DNA of 64,000 bases from assembly GCA_964030785.1 (NCBI GenBank), contig OZ034979.1, forward strand, positions 8,200,883 to 8,264,882, in the 5' to 3' direction. Shown one piece after another: positions 12,301-23,112 of the stretch (the first letter of the stretch is position 1; each line of letters opens with the position of its first letter). The position numbers and the translations under genes are program-made. Source of the DNA: Siderastrea siderea (lineage: Eukaryota > Cnidaria > Anthozoa > Scleractinia > Rhizangiidae). The notes beneath the pieces were generated by a model. It was not told the origin of the DNA, did not search any database, and worked only from the letters and a program-made list of their open reading frames with translations.

Positions 12301-12302
12301 GG
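12120..12302. repeat. Imperfect tandem duplication, period about 113 bp
   Basis: Two copies share 'ggcgcatgcg', 'gcgccctgtatttttc' and 'taagttttttggcgggaaaa'. The spacer between them is AT-rich and less alike. Confidence 0.7.
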
Positions 12303-13800
12303 AGACATTTGAACAGAGGTTACCATGGCAATGATTGAGACAAAAAATGGCACATAAAATTGTATGTTTAAAACAATTTGATTATATTTTGGCTATGAAT
12401 AAGCTCGGCACAATAATTAAAATTATTTAATTTAGCCAGGTAACTTGCTAAAAATCGAGATGAATCAGTGCTACAGAAGTTTCTGAGCGATAAACCGAAT
12501 ACTTGAAGTCTGCCGGTAATTTCTGTTCAAAAATTGTCTTAAACATTTTTTTTACGATACAACTTGCTTGCAACTGCTGCAGGACAACACGATTTTTTTT
12601 GTCGAAGTTTGTAGTTTAAAATATGTTTCAAGGTCAATCAGAGCAATCTTCAATTGTTAGAAATACCAAGAATTTGTCATCTAAACCTGAAGTAGCCGAT
12701 GCGACAGTTGTAAGCAACTATTCTATCGTATAAACGGGCTTTTACTTGCTGATACAGTGCAATACAGATAAAACCAACACTTTTTAAAATAAAACTTAGA
12801 TAGTGGTGATTTCCGAAATGTTCACTCGATGAAAACTGCTTATAAACAACCGATATTTGAATTAAAAGTAAACAGATTGTTGCTGAAACACAATCATAAT
12901 GTAGACTGGAGACAAACAAATAACTGACGAAATTAGCTTTGCCAACCGCATCTTGCGAAAGAGAAAAGTAATGACAGACAACATTCGTGTTCCTACGTCA
13001 GAAAACGGGCAAAATGGCCTAGCATTTGCACTCAAAAATTATTCGTATTGCGTTCTTTTAGCCCTTTGTGAAAACTGCAATAATACCGATAGAAAATTTA
13101 CATAAAAACAATAGAGAAGGAGAAACAGCCAAAACAAAAAACGCAATGTTTCTCAGTTTCGAAAAAATCAAGTTTGAAATAATTTTGACTGAAAAACAGG
13201 CGTATTGCATGCTTAATAGCCTTACTGTGAACCGAGTCCGAAGTCACCAACCTGATCCTTTCAAAAGTGAATTGAAAACTAACAAATAGCTTAACATTTT
13301 CAATGAAAATTTGTTATTTCTTAAAAAGGTTTTCAAATGGCTTGGAAATTTACTAAAGAACAGTTCGTGTCTTTATCTCAGAAAATAAGTAATTATTATA
13401 AATCGCCAACAGGCAAATAGCTTAAATTTTTTTACCGACAAGTCATGCCTTTTTCTCAATTTTCTGACTGAAAACTTGTATGCTGTCGGTTCACTTTTGA
13501 GCCAACAAAAGACACTTTTAAATACTTTAAAAAGTATTAAATACTTTTGATGTCAAATCGCGTCTTTCTCTCAGTATTCTCCCTGAAAACTTACAATTGA
13601 CCAAAATCTCACCTGACAACAGACAAGCAGCTTATATTTTTTGTCGTCAAAACCTCTCTTTGGCTCAAAATTCTTTCTGTAGGCTCAAAAGCGAACAAAA
13701 TTTGACATGGCAAAAACAGATTGCTTCATATATTACTAACAAATAGTGTTTTCCTCATTGGTTATAAAGAAAACTCGCAGTTGGCCAAAATTGTATCCTT
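12303..13800. other. Gene-free AT-rich stretch
   Basis: No exon with good splice sites is seen. The open frames at 12,677-12,919 and 13,068-13,289 show no recognisable protein. Confidence 0.35.
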
Positions 13801-15626
13801 CTAAAAAAGTGTCTCACTTCTCCATTACTTAACACTAGCAGAAGCAAATCTCTCGCGGTGTCATGGGCTCGAATCCCGTTCAAACCGGAGGCTTTGCTGG
13901 TTCTTTCTTTTTTCACAACTTAAATTGATACATTGCCATGTCCTATTTCATCTGCAGTCATGAATGTTTCAGATACTTACATTGAATGACCGAGATAACA
14001 CTGACTGAGTAAACATTGTTCTAACTTTTGAATCTGTGGATGAGATTCTGAGATTCTAAGATCCTAAGAGATCCCGCCATCCAAACTGAAAGATACTGGG
14101 CAGTACTTTGCTCTAGTGCTGTTTATTACGCTTTTCAGGATGGTTCTAACTTTTGAGTCTGTAGATGAAATCCTAATCATATATAAAGCTGTTAAGCAAT
14201 TCTTTCTTGGGAAGCTTTTTTTGAAGTAAAATGTAAAGTGTTACCCGGCATTGAAATGAAAGCTATTGAGCAGTACTTTCCTGGGGTGCTGTTTACTATG
14301 CTGTAAAAGGTGGTTTTAACTTTTTGGAGGAGGATTTTGGTATGAAACCAGCTTAAAATATCTGATCCCCTCCAAGCAATAGTCATATTTTCCTGCCCCT
14401 CCCCCCAAATGGACACCAAAATTTCTTGTCCATCTCCCTCTCCACCTGCTTTGCTCCTTAAATACACCAATCATTTCCTCGATCGTTGTTTGTAGGTTCT
14501 TATACTACGCTTATGCACTTCTGCCATGTACAAATTTTGAAAAGTCTACAGGAAAATTTAAATGGGCTATGTCACGTATAGGTATTTTTGTCACCTTGGT
14601 GTCAAATTCCGCTTAAATCAAAACTAAGACTAGAGCATTTTCTTATCTACAAAATGGTTTTCTGAGAACTCCAAGAAGAAATCAAGTGAATTCTTGAAAG
14701 GAGAATAAAATTTAATCGGTGAATAATCGTTTTTGCTAGACAGCAGGGAAAACTTGAAAAACAGCGGTTATTTTCAAGTTGCAACCCGTTTCCATCCTGA
14801 CCATCGGTGGCCAAAGGCACTTATTTACAGTTTAAGTATACTAGTAGAGTTGTTTTAAACAAAAATAGACCATTATTTTGGGTTTTTATGACTACAAACG
14901 TGACTTTTGGCTTCTCAAATTAATGCTAAAAATTGGTGACATAGCCCCTTTAAACACGAACGTGTGGAAAACTAAAAACAGCTCACAGTTAAGTCTGAAA
15001 CTCAGAAATATGATACAGAATTCATATCTGGCAAAATGTTTGATACCGAAATAAACAAAAATCTGTTCTTTTTTTCGCTACCATTTTCGCTACCATTTCT
15101 GCATATGTCTATGCCTATGATGGAAAATTGTGAAAAAAGCGTGTGAAGTGCTGAATCCGGAAAGCCTGGAGCGCGCCAACACAAGGCAGCAGTTAAAAGA
15201 GGGAGGTGAAGACAAGATTTTGATCAAACCGTTCAGGGGATCCGGGGGCATGCTCCCCCGGGATATTTTTATATTTGGGTCTTCTGAATTGGCTGGAAAT
15301 GGATCTAAAACTGACACGCGCTATGAACTTTGCTTATTTATACTCATTACGAATGACCCGATTTCTAAAGCTGAAGCCATCATGGCAAAAATCTCTGGCA
15401 TGAATCGAAGCTCGTCATCATACCACAAGATGAAAACAAAAGAGTTCAAATTTGACATACCCCCCCTCCCCACTTTCTGCCTTAGCTTCGCTTGGAAAGT
15501 CGTCCTACACTACAGTTATAATATGCGGTGAAACCATCGTTTCTGTTTGTCTGGAAAACGCTAGTCTTGACGAATAAGCAAAAGGAAGGAACAATCGTTA
15601 ATTTTTTCGAGGGGAATATTCAACCT

Positions 15627-16462
15627 GAATTTTTTTGAAAACGCTTTCATAGAATTTCTTGAAACTTTCCAATCGGAAAGACCTAGATGTGGCCTACAAG
15701 AAAAATGAGGTCTTTCAAAATCTTAGGTCAATGTTGAGGAAATAAGAAGCATGTAGAATGCATGACGACAACGCCGTGTTGCCATGGCAAAACTGATGAC
15801 GATCAAAATAACTTTTCTGAAAAGGTTTGTTCAATTTGAGGAAAATGTGTACAATCTCTAGTCCTAATGAGCTTTGACAGTGAATATAAGCCGTTCAAAT
15901 ACTGGGTGGTGGGGTCTTACAAAATCCAAGTGAGCCACCTTAAAAAGTGGTGGAAACTTGAATGGATAACATGTTACTTTTTGTCTAGTTCATTCTATTG
16001 ATCATGATGATACCGAAAGATACAAAATATTACGGATAGCCCTTGAATTTTTTTGAAAGCGCTTTCATAGAATTTCTTGAAACTTTCCAATCGGAAAGAC
16101 CTAGATGTGGCCTACAAGAAAAATGAGCTCTTTCAAAATCTCAGGTCAATGTCGAGGAAATTAGAAGCATGTAAAATGCATGACGACAACGCCGTGTTGC
16201 TATGGCAAAAGTGATGACGATCAAAATAACTTTTCTGAAAAGGTTTGTTCAATTTGAGGAAAATGTGTACAATCTCTAGTCATAATGAGCTTTGACAGTG
16301 AAGTATAAGTCGTTCAAATATTGGGTGGTGGGGTCTTACAAAATTCAGGTGAGCCACCTTAAAAAGTGGTGGAAACTTGAATGGATAACAAGTTACTTTT
16401 TGTCTAGTTCATCCTATTGATCATGATGGTACCGAAAGATACAAAATATTACGGATACCCCT
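15627..16462. repeat. Tandem duplication, two copies of about 418 bp
   Basis: Copies start at 15,627 and 16,045 with GAATTTTTTTGAAA and stay nearly identical through 'accgaaagatacaaaatattacggata'. A third, more diverged and shortened copy begins at about 17,259. High similarity between the first two implies a recent event or gene conversion. Confidence 0.85.
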
Positions 16463-17258
16463 TTTTTGTTCCTTAAATAAATTGCTGTGCATTCTGTATC
16501 TGCGATCCAAATCATCAAATGGTTCTTTATGAAATTTTGTTCATTATTTTCGGAAATTCGTTAGTGGTTTTGAAAAAACACAATGAAGAAGAAACTACCA
16601 TATTTATCCTCTCGCAGGGTCATGGGGTTCGAATACCTTTAAAACCTGAAGTTTATTAGGTTCTTTCTTTTTTCACCTCTTAAACTCATACATTGTCACT
16701 GCGATGGTCATCGTCAGTTCTTATTTTATCCGCAGTGCATATATATGACTGTTTTAGATACTTATTTTGATTCAAAACCGTCTATACGAAACCGAAGTGT
16801 TGAAATCGAATTTTCCCCTGCACTTGCCAGAATTATACGTCTCGAGTCTCGTCTGGCGTTATTATCTTGACCGAGATAACACCGAGTAAACGTTGTTCTG
16901 ACTTTTGAACCTGTGGATGAGATTATAAGAGACACCGGCATTCAAATAAAAGATACTGGGCGGTACTTTGTTGTTGTGTTGTTTATTACGGTGTACAGGG
17001 TGGTTCTAATTTTTGAGTCTGTTGATGAAATCCTAATGAAATCCTAACGTTTTTAAGCAGTTCTTCCCTGTGGAGCTTTTTTTGTCTTGCCTTGCGTGTT
17101 TTTTAAGCTTAATAAAGTGGTTCTTACTTGCAAGTCCTAGGCTACAGGTATAATATGTGGTGAAACTGTCGTTTCTGCTTGTCTGGAAAACACTAGTCTT
17201 GTCGAATAAGCGAAAGGAAAGAACAATAGTTAATTTTGTCGAGGAAAATATTCAACCT

Positions 17259-17640
17259 GAATTTTTTATAAAAAGCTTTCATAGAATTTCTTGAAACACC
17301 CTCTACAAGGTACATAAAGTCTTTCTGAAGTTTTGGCGTAGACGTCGAGTAAATTAGAATAATGTAAAATGCATGATGTCAACACCGCGTTGTCATGGTA
17401 AAACTGACGTCAGTCAAAATAACTTTTCTGAAAAGTTTGTTCAATTTTAGGAAAATGTGTACAGTTTTTAGTCCTACTGAGTTTTGTTAGTGAAGTACTA
17501 GCTGTTCAAATATCGGATGGTGTGGTCTTACAAAATCTAGGTGAGCCACCTTAATAAGAGGTGAAAATTTGAATCGCTAACAAGCTACTTCGTGTCTAGT
17601 ATATTTGATGGTACCGAATGATACCAAATGTTAAGGTATG
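17259..17640. repeat. Diverged third copy of the 418-bp unit
   Basis: It shares 'agctttcatagaatttcttgaaac', 'aataacttttctgaaaag', 'gaaaatgtgtaca' and 'gagccacctta' with the tandem pair at 15,627-16,462, but has lost part of the middle and carries many substitutions. Confidence 0.65.
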
Positions 17641-18071
17641 TGTTCTTTAGAATGAAGCGTTGTGCATTGTCTATCTGCGATAAATTATCAGATGGTTATT
17701 TGTGAATTTTTTCATTATTCTCGGACGTTCGTTATATCTGGTTTTGCACTGTATCTTAAAGTTAAAAATCTCGTCTTGTTTTTTGTGGTTTTGAAAAAAA
17801 AAATAGAAAAAGATACTACCGTATTTACCCTGCGTGGGTTGGCTGCTTCCGCGAATAAACTGCATCCAATGCAAAGCCGCGGCTAATCCTAAGACTATGC
17901 TCTCGTATACGCCGTGTCCTAAATTGGAAACCATATAATACCATGTGTGGCGGAGAATTGTACTTGCGTAAAAGTCGCATCCCCTGCTTTTATCTTTGAT
18001 TTTCTTTCTAAAATTGCGGCCAAACCACGGGTAGGAACGGTAAAGCTTTAGCCGCTTTTTTGAAACAACCT

Positions 18072-18180
18072 TACTAATATCACTACCTCTTTTTCTTGTT
18101 TAAGGAGGTTCTCTCTCTCTTGCTTGCTTGATCGTAGCTTCCGAAAGCTCTTTCTATCCTGAATAAAGAGAAAGCAATGG
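18072..18180 (-). pseudogene. Exon-like fragment, relative of the 19.5-kb copy
   Basis: On the minus strand a segment bounded by 'ctttattcag' and 'gtagtg' resembles the segment at about 19,495-19,610 (shared plus-strand words 'tttcttgtttaaggag', 'tcttgcttg', 'tatcctgaa' and 'aataaatcac'). It could be a decayed duplicated exon. The encoded peptide is basic and rich in K, R and E, with no known domain. Confidence 0.25.
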
Positions 18181-18610
18181 TATATCAGTAAATCACTAGC
18201 TTATTTTACACTAATTCATTATTCAGGATATTTACAGTTTTAGGGCTTTAACATGATGGTGCATTCATTTTTCTGACTCAAGTTCAATGCATAATTGTTG
18301 TTTGTTCAGAGGATTTTCAATTGAGTGTCTGAAAACAAAAAACCAAGGTAATTACTGACCAATACATCCAACTAGCGTTAAGTGCGGGAAAATGCGTGCG
18401 AACAAGTTGCGATTGGTTTTGTTTTTTCTTCCGTTCGGTTTAGCAAATCAAAGAACATAGGAAAACAAAACCAAAGCAAATGCATAATAAACGATCCGGA
18501 TGTGTGAATTAATACTTTCCCATTTTTTTCAAGTAAATGAAGAACCAATCAAATAAATAAACTGAAATAACTAAATAAATAAAATTACTTTCTAAGGTCA
18601 TAGCGCACCA

Positions 18611-18854
18611 GGGGCCCGTTTCTCGAAACTCCCGATAACTTTCCGGGCCCGGTAAGTATTTTTTTTTCGAGCTCATTTATTTATCAGCTAATGGTAATTA
18701 TTGGTGAAAACTTAGCGATGTGCTTTATGAAATTATAAAGATTAGAAGTTAGCTTTCATAATCAATACAAATTGTATAACTATTGGAGAATGTTGTGCAC
18801 ATAAAATAGTTTTCGGGTTCGGTATGTTTTCGGGAGTTTCGAGAAACGGGCCTC
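18611..18854. mobile_element. MITE-like element
   Basis: The ends are inverted repeats: GGCCCGTTTCTCGAAACTCC on the left and GGAGTTTCGAGAAACGGGCC on the right. Internal 'ataactttccgggcccggtaagt' is partly complemented near the right end. A related element lies at 38,337-38,569. No transposase is present. Confidence 0.75.
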
Positions 18855-18879
18855 AGAACGTTGTCTATCAACCGTACGT

Positions 18880-19200
18880 ATAAATCTGATAGCGTTCTAT
18901 CACAAATGCTGCAATCTGATTGGCTATCCTACTCGCTATCTATTCCGTGATAAATAGTGAGTAGCGAAAAGGTGAGTGGCAGGCGCAGTCTTATACTTCA
19001 AAATAACAATGCAATTAAGTAAAACTTTTCACTTTCGTGGTATATTAATCGAGATTTATACTAAAACAATTAGATTATTCGCTCTCGATTTCTACACAAG
19101 ATAGTTGATTCGGCCTTCAGCCTCATCAACTATCACGCGATAGAAATCTCGAGCTCATAATCTAATTGTTAAATAGACAATAAGGATTGATCCAATCAGA
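18880..19200. repeat. Interspersed repeat with imperfect hairpin
   Basis: A stem from about 19,066 to 19,170 pairs 'aattagattat...ctcgatttct...gatagttgat' with 'atcaactatc...agaaatctcgag...ataatctaatt' around the loop 'tcggccttcagcctc'. The upstream part (18,880-18,980) has the look of the same element's other end ('aatctgattggct' against 'ccaatcagatt' at about 19,193). Confidence 0.5.
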
Positions 19201-19204
19201 TTTC

Positions 19205-19640
19205 GTGTATTCGCACTGGACCACAAAGACGGACTATTTCATTCAGTTTCCAGAAGGGGGGTGGAAAAATACCAAAACAAATACCTGCAAAGTTTTTGCA
19301 GAAGAAAACAAATGTTGTGCAGCAAAAGATAGCAAAGTAGTGAACTAGTGACAGAAAATCCATACAAAGTCTTCAGTCACCCAAAAAAAATTCGGGCAGA
19401 AAAAAATGCCCACCTTAACCTCCCTTCAAAGTGAAATAGTCTCTTCTTATTGGGAGTTATTTCTGACATTATTTGGTATTACAGTTTTTACCTTTGCAGT
19501 AGCATATCCTTATCCAGTACGTGTGATTCCGTTTTCTTGTTTAAGGAGATTCTTTCTTGCTTGATTGATTATGGTCGAAGGCTCATTGTATCCTGAAAGG
19601 AGACAAAGCAACGATCTATCAATAAATCACCAGCTATTTG
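19205..19640 (-). repeat. Duplicated segment with exon-like piece, copy A
   Basis: The segment matches 21,405-21,790 in order, including 'ggtggaaaaataccaaaacaaat', 'cagtcac' plus A-rich and 'gcatatcct' words. On the minus strand it ends in a piece that reads ESHVLDKDMLLQR before gtaaaa, matching ESQNQDMLLQR at the other copy. An in-frame stop upstream suggests that this copy has decayed. Confidence 0.5.
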
Positions 19641-19796
19641 TTTCATTACAAGCAGACTTTTTCAACTATTTCAGAAGCCTCTTACGGCGTACGTTGCGAG
19701 TCATTATTTTGAGCTGGCGCAGGTTATTGTGTCTCTAAATGCAGTGCCCCTCCCCACTCCTACCTCTTACGTTTTTGTGCCATACTTTCTACTACC

Positions 19797-20612
19797 TAAA
19801 GCCCCTTTCCCACATACACGAATTTTCATACGGTCGATCACGATTTTGGAATTTTTAAAAATCGCAGTGGCGTCGGGACGAAATTCGTGGTCGACCGTAG
19901 CAATTCGTGGTGCGCCTTAGTGGACCGTGACGACACCTGAAAGGACCACGATGTTCAGCTTTTGGACATGTCCAAAAAAATCGTGGTGCATCGTAACACA
20001 AACAAATTCTTATACAAACGTAACACCTTCGTAGTAGCATCGTAGCGTTGACTTGGTCGACCGCAACAGCATCTTGGTGATTTCGTGATCGATCACATTG
20101 GACACCTCACCGACAGCAAGCCAAGACTACGCCACGACGCCAGGACGATGCCACTACGATGGCTTGACGACTTAGCTCGATCTAGCAAGATACTGGCAAG
20201 ACGTCAACAAGAACCAAATTCACTTCCTGTTCAAAAACCCTGTTCACTTCCTGTTTGTACCACGTGACTACATGGATCATGGGAAAAGTGACACTGGCGT
20301 CTTGCCACATCGTAGTGAAGCCGCATTGTAGTCGTAGTACCCTGTTCCTTATTTGTTGTACGCCGTGACCAATCATAATGATATCGTAACTGTACCCAAG
20401 TCATTCGTGGCAATGCCGTGGTAATGCCGTATAATTACCCTACCACATCATGACGTCGTCTTGCTAGCATCTCATTACCTTCTTCACAAGACGTGGCACT
20501 TCAGTGACCTTGAACTTTCGCGCGCAAATTGCCACGGTAGACCGCGATTTTTAAAAATTCCAAAATCGTGATCGACCGTACGAAAATTCGTGTATGTGGG
20601 AAAGGGGCTTAA
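19797..20612. mobile_element. Non-autonomous DNA transposon, 810 bp, TAA duplication
   Basis: The element 19,800-20,609 has terminal inverted repeats of about 68 bp, starting AGCCCCTTTCCCACATACAC and nearly perfect inward to AAAATCGC. It is flanked by TAA on both sides (19,797-19,799 and 20,610-20,612). A 3-bp TWA-type duplication fits PIF/Harbinger elements. The interior is rich in short words such as CGTGG, CGTAG and 'gaccgt' in both orientations and has no transposase. The short frames inside are not genes. Confidence 0.85.
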
Positions 20613-20760
20613 TGTTCAAATCCTTGTTTAGTTTTGTAAAACAAACAAATTACAACAAAACAGAGACATTGCATTGAACGTAATCCATGTTAATCACCCA
20701 TATTAAAGAGCCCTAAAGAAACGTTTCTTGAGCAAAACAACGACTCTGCACGTGTGGTAT

Positions 20761-20895
20761 ATGTTGTAGTTCAATTTTATCCTTGGTTCAATTTTTATTT
20801 TCCTTTGTTCTTTTTTATGTAAATATATGAGAATGAATATATACAAAACAAAACAAAATAAAAATTGAACCAAGGATAAAATTGAACTACAACAT
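20761..20895. mobile_element. Perfect 41-bp inverted repeat (MITE-like)
   Basis: Positions 20,761-20,801 (ATGTTGTAGTTCAATTTTAT...) are the exact reverse complement of 20,855-20,895, with a 53-bp AT-rich loop. Perfect arms indicate a young insertion or ongoing conversion. No target duplication is obvious. Confidence 0.8.
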
Positions 20896-21404
20896 ACACA
20901 TTTTGGTAATTCTTTTTGCTACCCTCTGCAAAATAACAGCGTGAAATGACCAAGTCCAAAGATTTAAGGAGAATGATAGCACACGAAAGTGGGTTTTTCT
21001 TTATGTTTTTTCTTTCTTTTTGGATGCCGGCTGTCCCTACCAATTCAGTCCCTGAACAATTCACTCCTCATGATTAAGTCACATTGTACATGTTGAACAA
21101 TATGAAATAACAGGCACGAAGTAGCTCTAGTAACATGGATAAATTGTTTTCAAGTGACGTCCTCGTTGCTGTCATTGGCACTACTTAAGCTTCCTATTAT
21201 GGAGTTAAACAATTTTCAAACCTTTAAGCTCCAACATCAATGCGCATGTTCTTCACATTAGCCTCCATATGATTCTTGTGGTACAAGTTGGGAGAATTTG
21301 ATAAAAATTCAAGACATTTTGGCTCTGGCAATCTTTTCTTTTATTCTGATGACCTGTTTTTCGGCACAGCCCCCTGCATTAATTATGCATTTGTTTGTCT
21401 GAGT

Positions 21405-21799
21405 CAAGTTTGTGTATTCACAATAGACCATGGTAGGTGTCTACTAAGGGATGGATTGTTTTATTTTTCAGCTGGGGGGTGGGCAAATACCAATACAAAT
21501 TCCAGCGAAGCTTTTGAAAAAATATCCGCACAGCGAAAGGAAGCAAAAAAATATCTTTCAAACTTGTAAAAGAAAATTCAAACAAAGCTTTTAGTCACAA
21601 AAAAACAAACAAACAAACAAAGAAACAAAGGGACGAAAAAATATGGCCACCCCCTCCCCCTCAAAAGTAAGAGGGTCCCTTCCTATTGATGTTAGTTATT
21701 TCGGATCATTATTTACTTTATTCTTACCTTTGCAACAACATATCCTGATTCTGTGACTCCAGTTTTTTCTCATGAATTCTTTTCCCTGAACGAGTTTCC
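21405..21799 (-). repeat. Duplicated segment with exon-like piece, copy B
   Basis: This is the partner of the segment at 19,205-19,640. On the minus strand 21,728-21,799 is an exon-like piece with acceptor ttttttaag and a good donor (CAAAG/gtaaga). One open frame reads ETRSGKRIHEKKLESQNQ... then DMLLQR, charged and coil-like. The incoming phase does not fit the exon at 22,293-22,516, so the gene model is incomplete. Confidence 0.4.
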
Positions 21800-22292
21800 C
21801 TTAAAAAATTAGCAAAAAATATTATTAAGTCACAAATAACGTTTTCCCAGGAAATTATTATTAAAAAATAGATGACGGTTTTTACAAAGCATAGCTGTAT
21901 ATACTGAACGAAACAACCGAACAAGGAACAAGGGTGCTCATCAATGCATTAAAATTCAAATTTCCCGTACATCGTGGAGGTTACATTGCAAATTATACAC
22001 GTGTTCATATTACGATCAAAAGAAAAACATTTTTGATTAAAGACCACTGAATCCTTAGTTACAAGCCTTTGGTTTGTATTTAATGTTTGCTTTAAGCGTA
22101 GGAGCATTCCCGGTAAGTCAAATGATTAAATACTAAGAAGTAAAAACGACACAATTGCCACTACACCTCAGTCAGAAGAGCGGAGTTTAAAGCAGCTTGC
22201 AAACTACTGCGGGTCTCAAATTTTTACCTTAAGCAACATTTACAAACTATTGCACGGTTAGACAACGCAATAAATTTAATTTGTAAACTTAC

Positions 22293-22516
22293 TTTCCTGT
22301 GAACCGACGAAAGTTTTTCCAATTTTCCTTTCAAGAGCAGCCATTACACTCTTCGTCTCTCTTGCTTGCATAATTATCACAAATTCTGCAATCATCATGA
22401 ATATGAATTTTAGAAGGTGTAGCCAATCGCTGATAACTTCACTGCAAATTTGCACGCCTTTTTCAGCTTGTGAATCAAATCCTAATAAACGAAGATCATT
22501 GCACTCATTAATTACC
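22293..22516 (-). CDS. Candidate internal exon of an unknown minus-strand gene
   Basis: Between an acceptor (gtagctgtcag) and a consensus donor (GAAA/gtaagt) lies a 224-nt open segment reading VINECNDLRLLGFDSQAEKG... through ...ISDWLHLLKFIFMMIAEFV... to ...IGKTFVGSQES. Its composition is protein-like, with a hydrophobic stretch in the middle and a helical, charged second half. I do not recognise the family. A downstream partner may be the 72-nt piece at 21,728-21,799, and further pieces at 19.5 and 18.1 kb look like decayed copies, so the gene may be partly broken or may have duplicated exons. Confidence 0.4.
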
Positions 22517-23112
22517 CTGACAGCTACTTCATATTTGAGTTTTGAAGTGGGCAAAGATGTAGAAAAAAAAAGAAACAAAACAAAACAAACGAGAAGAAAA
22601 CAAAAACAAAAAGAAATGAACGGAAGTTTATATTCTTTTGAAAGAACAAAGATGTCTGAAAGAAGAAAACTAAAAAAAATAATAATAAATAAAAATAAGA
22701 GTTTTGAAATAACTTAGGTTCCTTGAAGAAATTGTATAATTTCAAATGTGTTTTTGTGATGGGGTTTGTCCGTCCGTTTGGGGTACCTTCCCCGGGAGGG
22801 GAATGTGGTCACGCGGAAATGAGTAAATGAGATACGAAGACTTTGACTAGACGTTATCTGCTTATTACGATGCACAGGATGGTTCTAACAGTATTCCATA
22901 AAGATCTTTCTATTCTCTTAGAAACATTACACGAAAGGAAGCTAGATAATTCTACAAATACCAAGAAACCATGTATAAAACCAGACGCCCCGCGTTTTCT
23001 GCTAGGAAAACCGAAAAAGCCCTGGGTACAACTTTGTGCAAACATCCCAGATTGCATTGCGAGCATATCGAAGCTAACCTACCCATCAAGCTCAGCAAGA
23101 CGAGTTTTCAAG

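Larger units (their letters stand above)
13840..17900. repeat. Complex repeated block
   Basis: Segments recur in the same order. A SINE-like B-box piece followed by 'ggttctttcttttttcac' appears at 13,862 and 16,620. Reverse copies of the 106-bp repeat family follow at about 14,020-14,330 and 16,890-17,050. A stretch starting with 'tataatatg(c/t)ggtgaaac' appears at about 15,518 and 17,151. A stretch containing 'tctatctgcga' appears at about 16,490 and 17,665. I infer one or more old segmental duplications of roughly 1 kb. No intact gene is seen inside. Confidence 0.65.

Noticed and set aside
22843..23112. Upstream in-frame extension of SLC7A6OS
   Set aside because: The frame is open, but family members start at the MAAED-like position, which also has the better start context.
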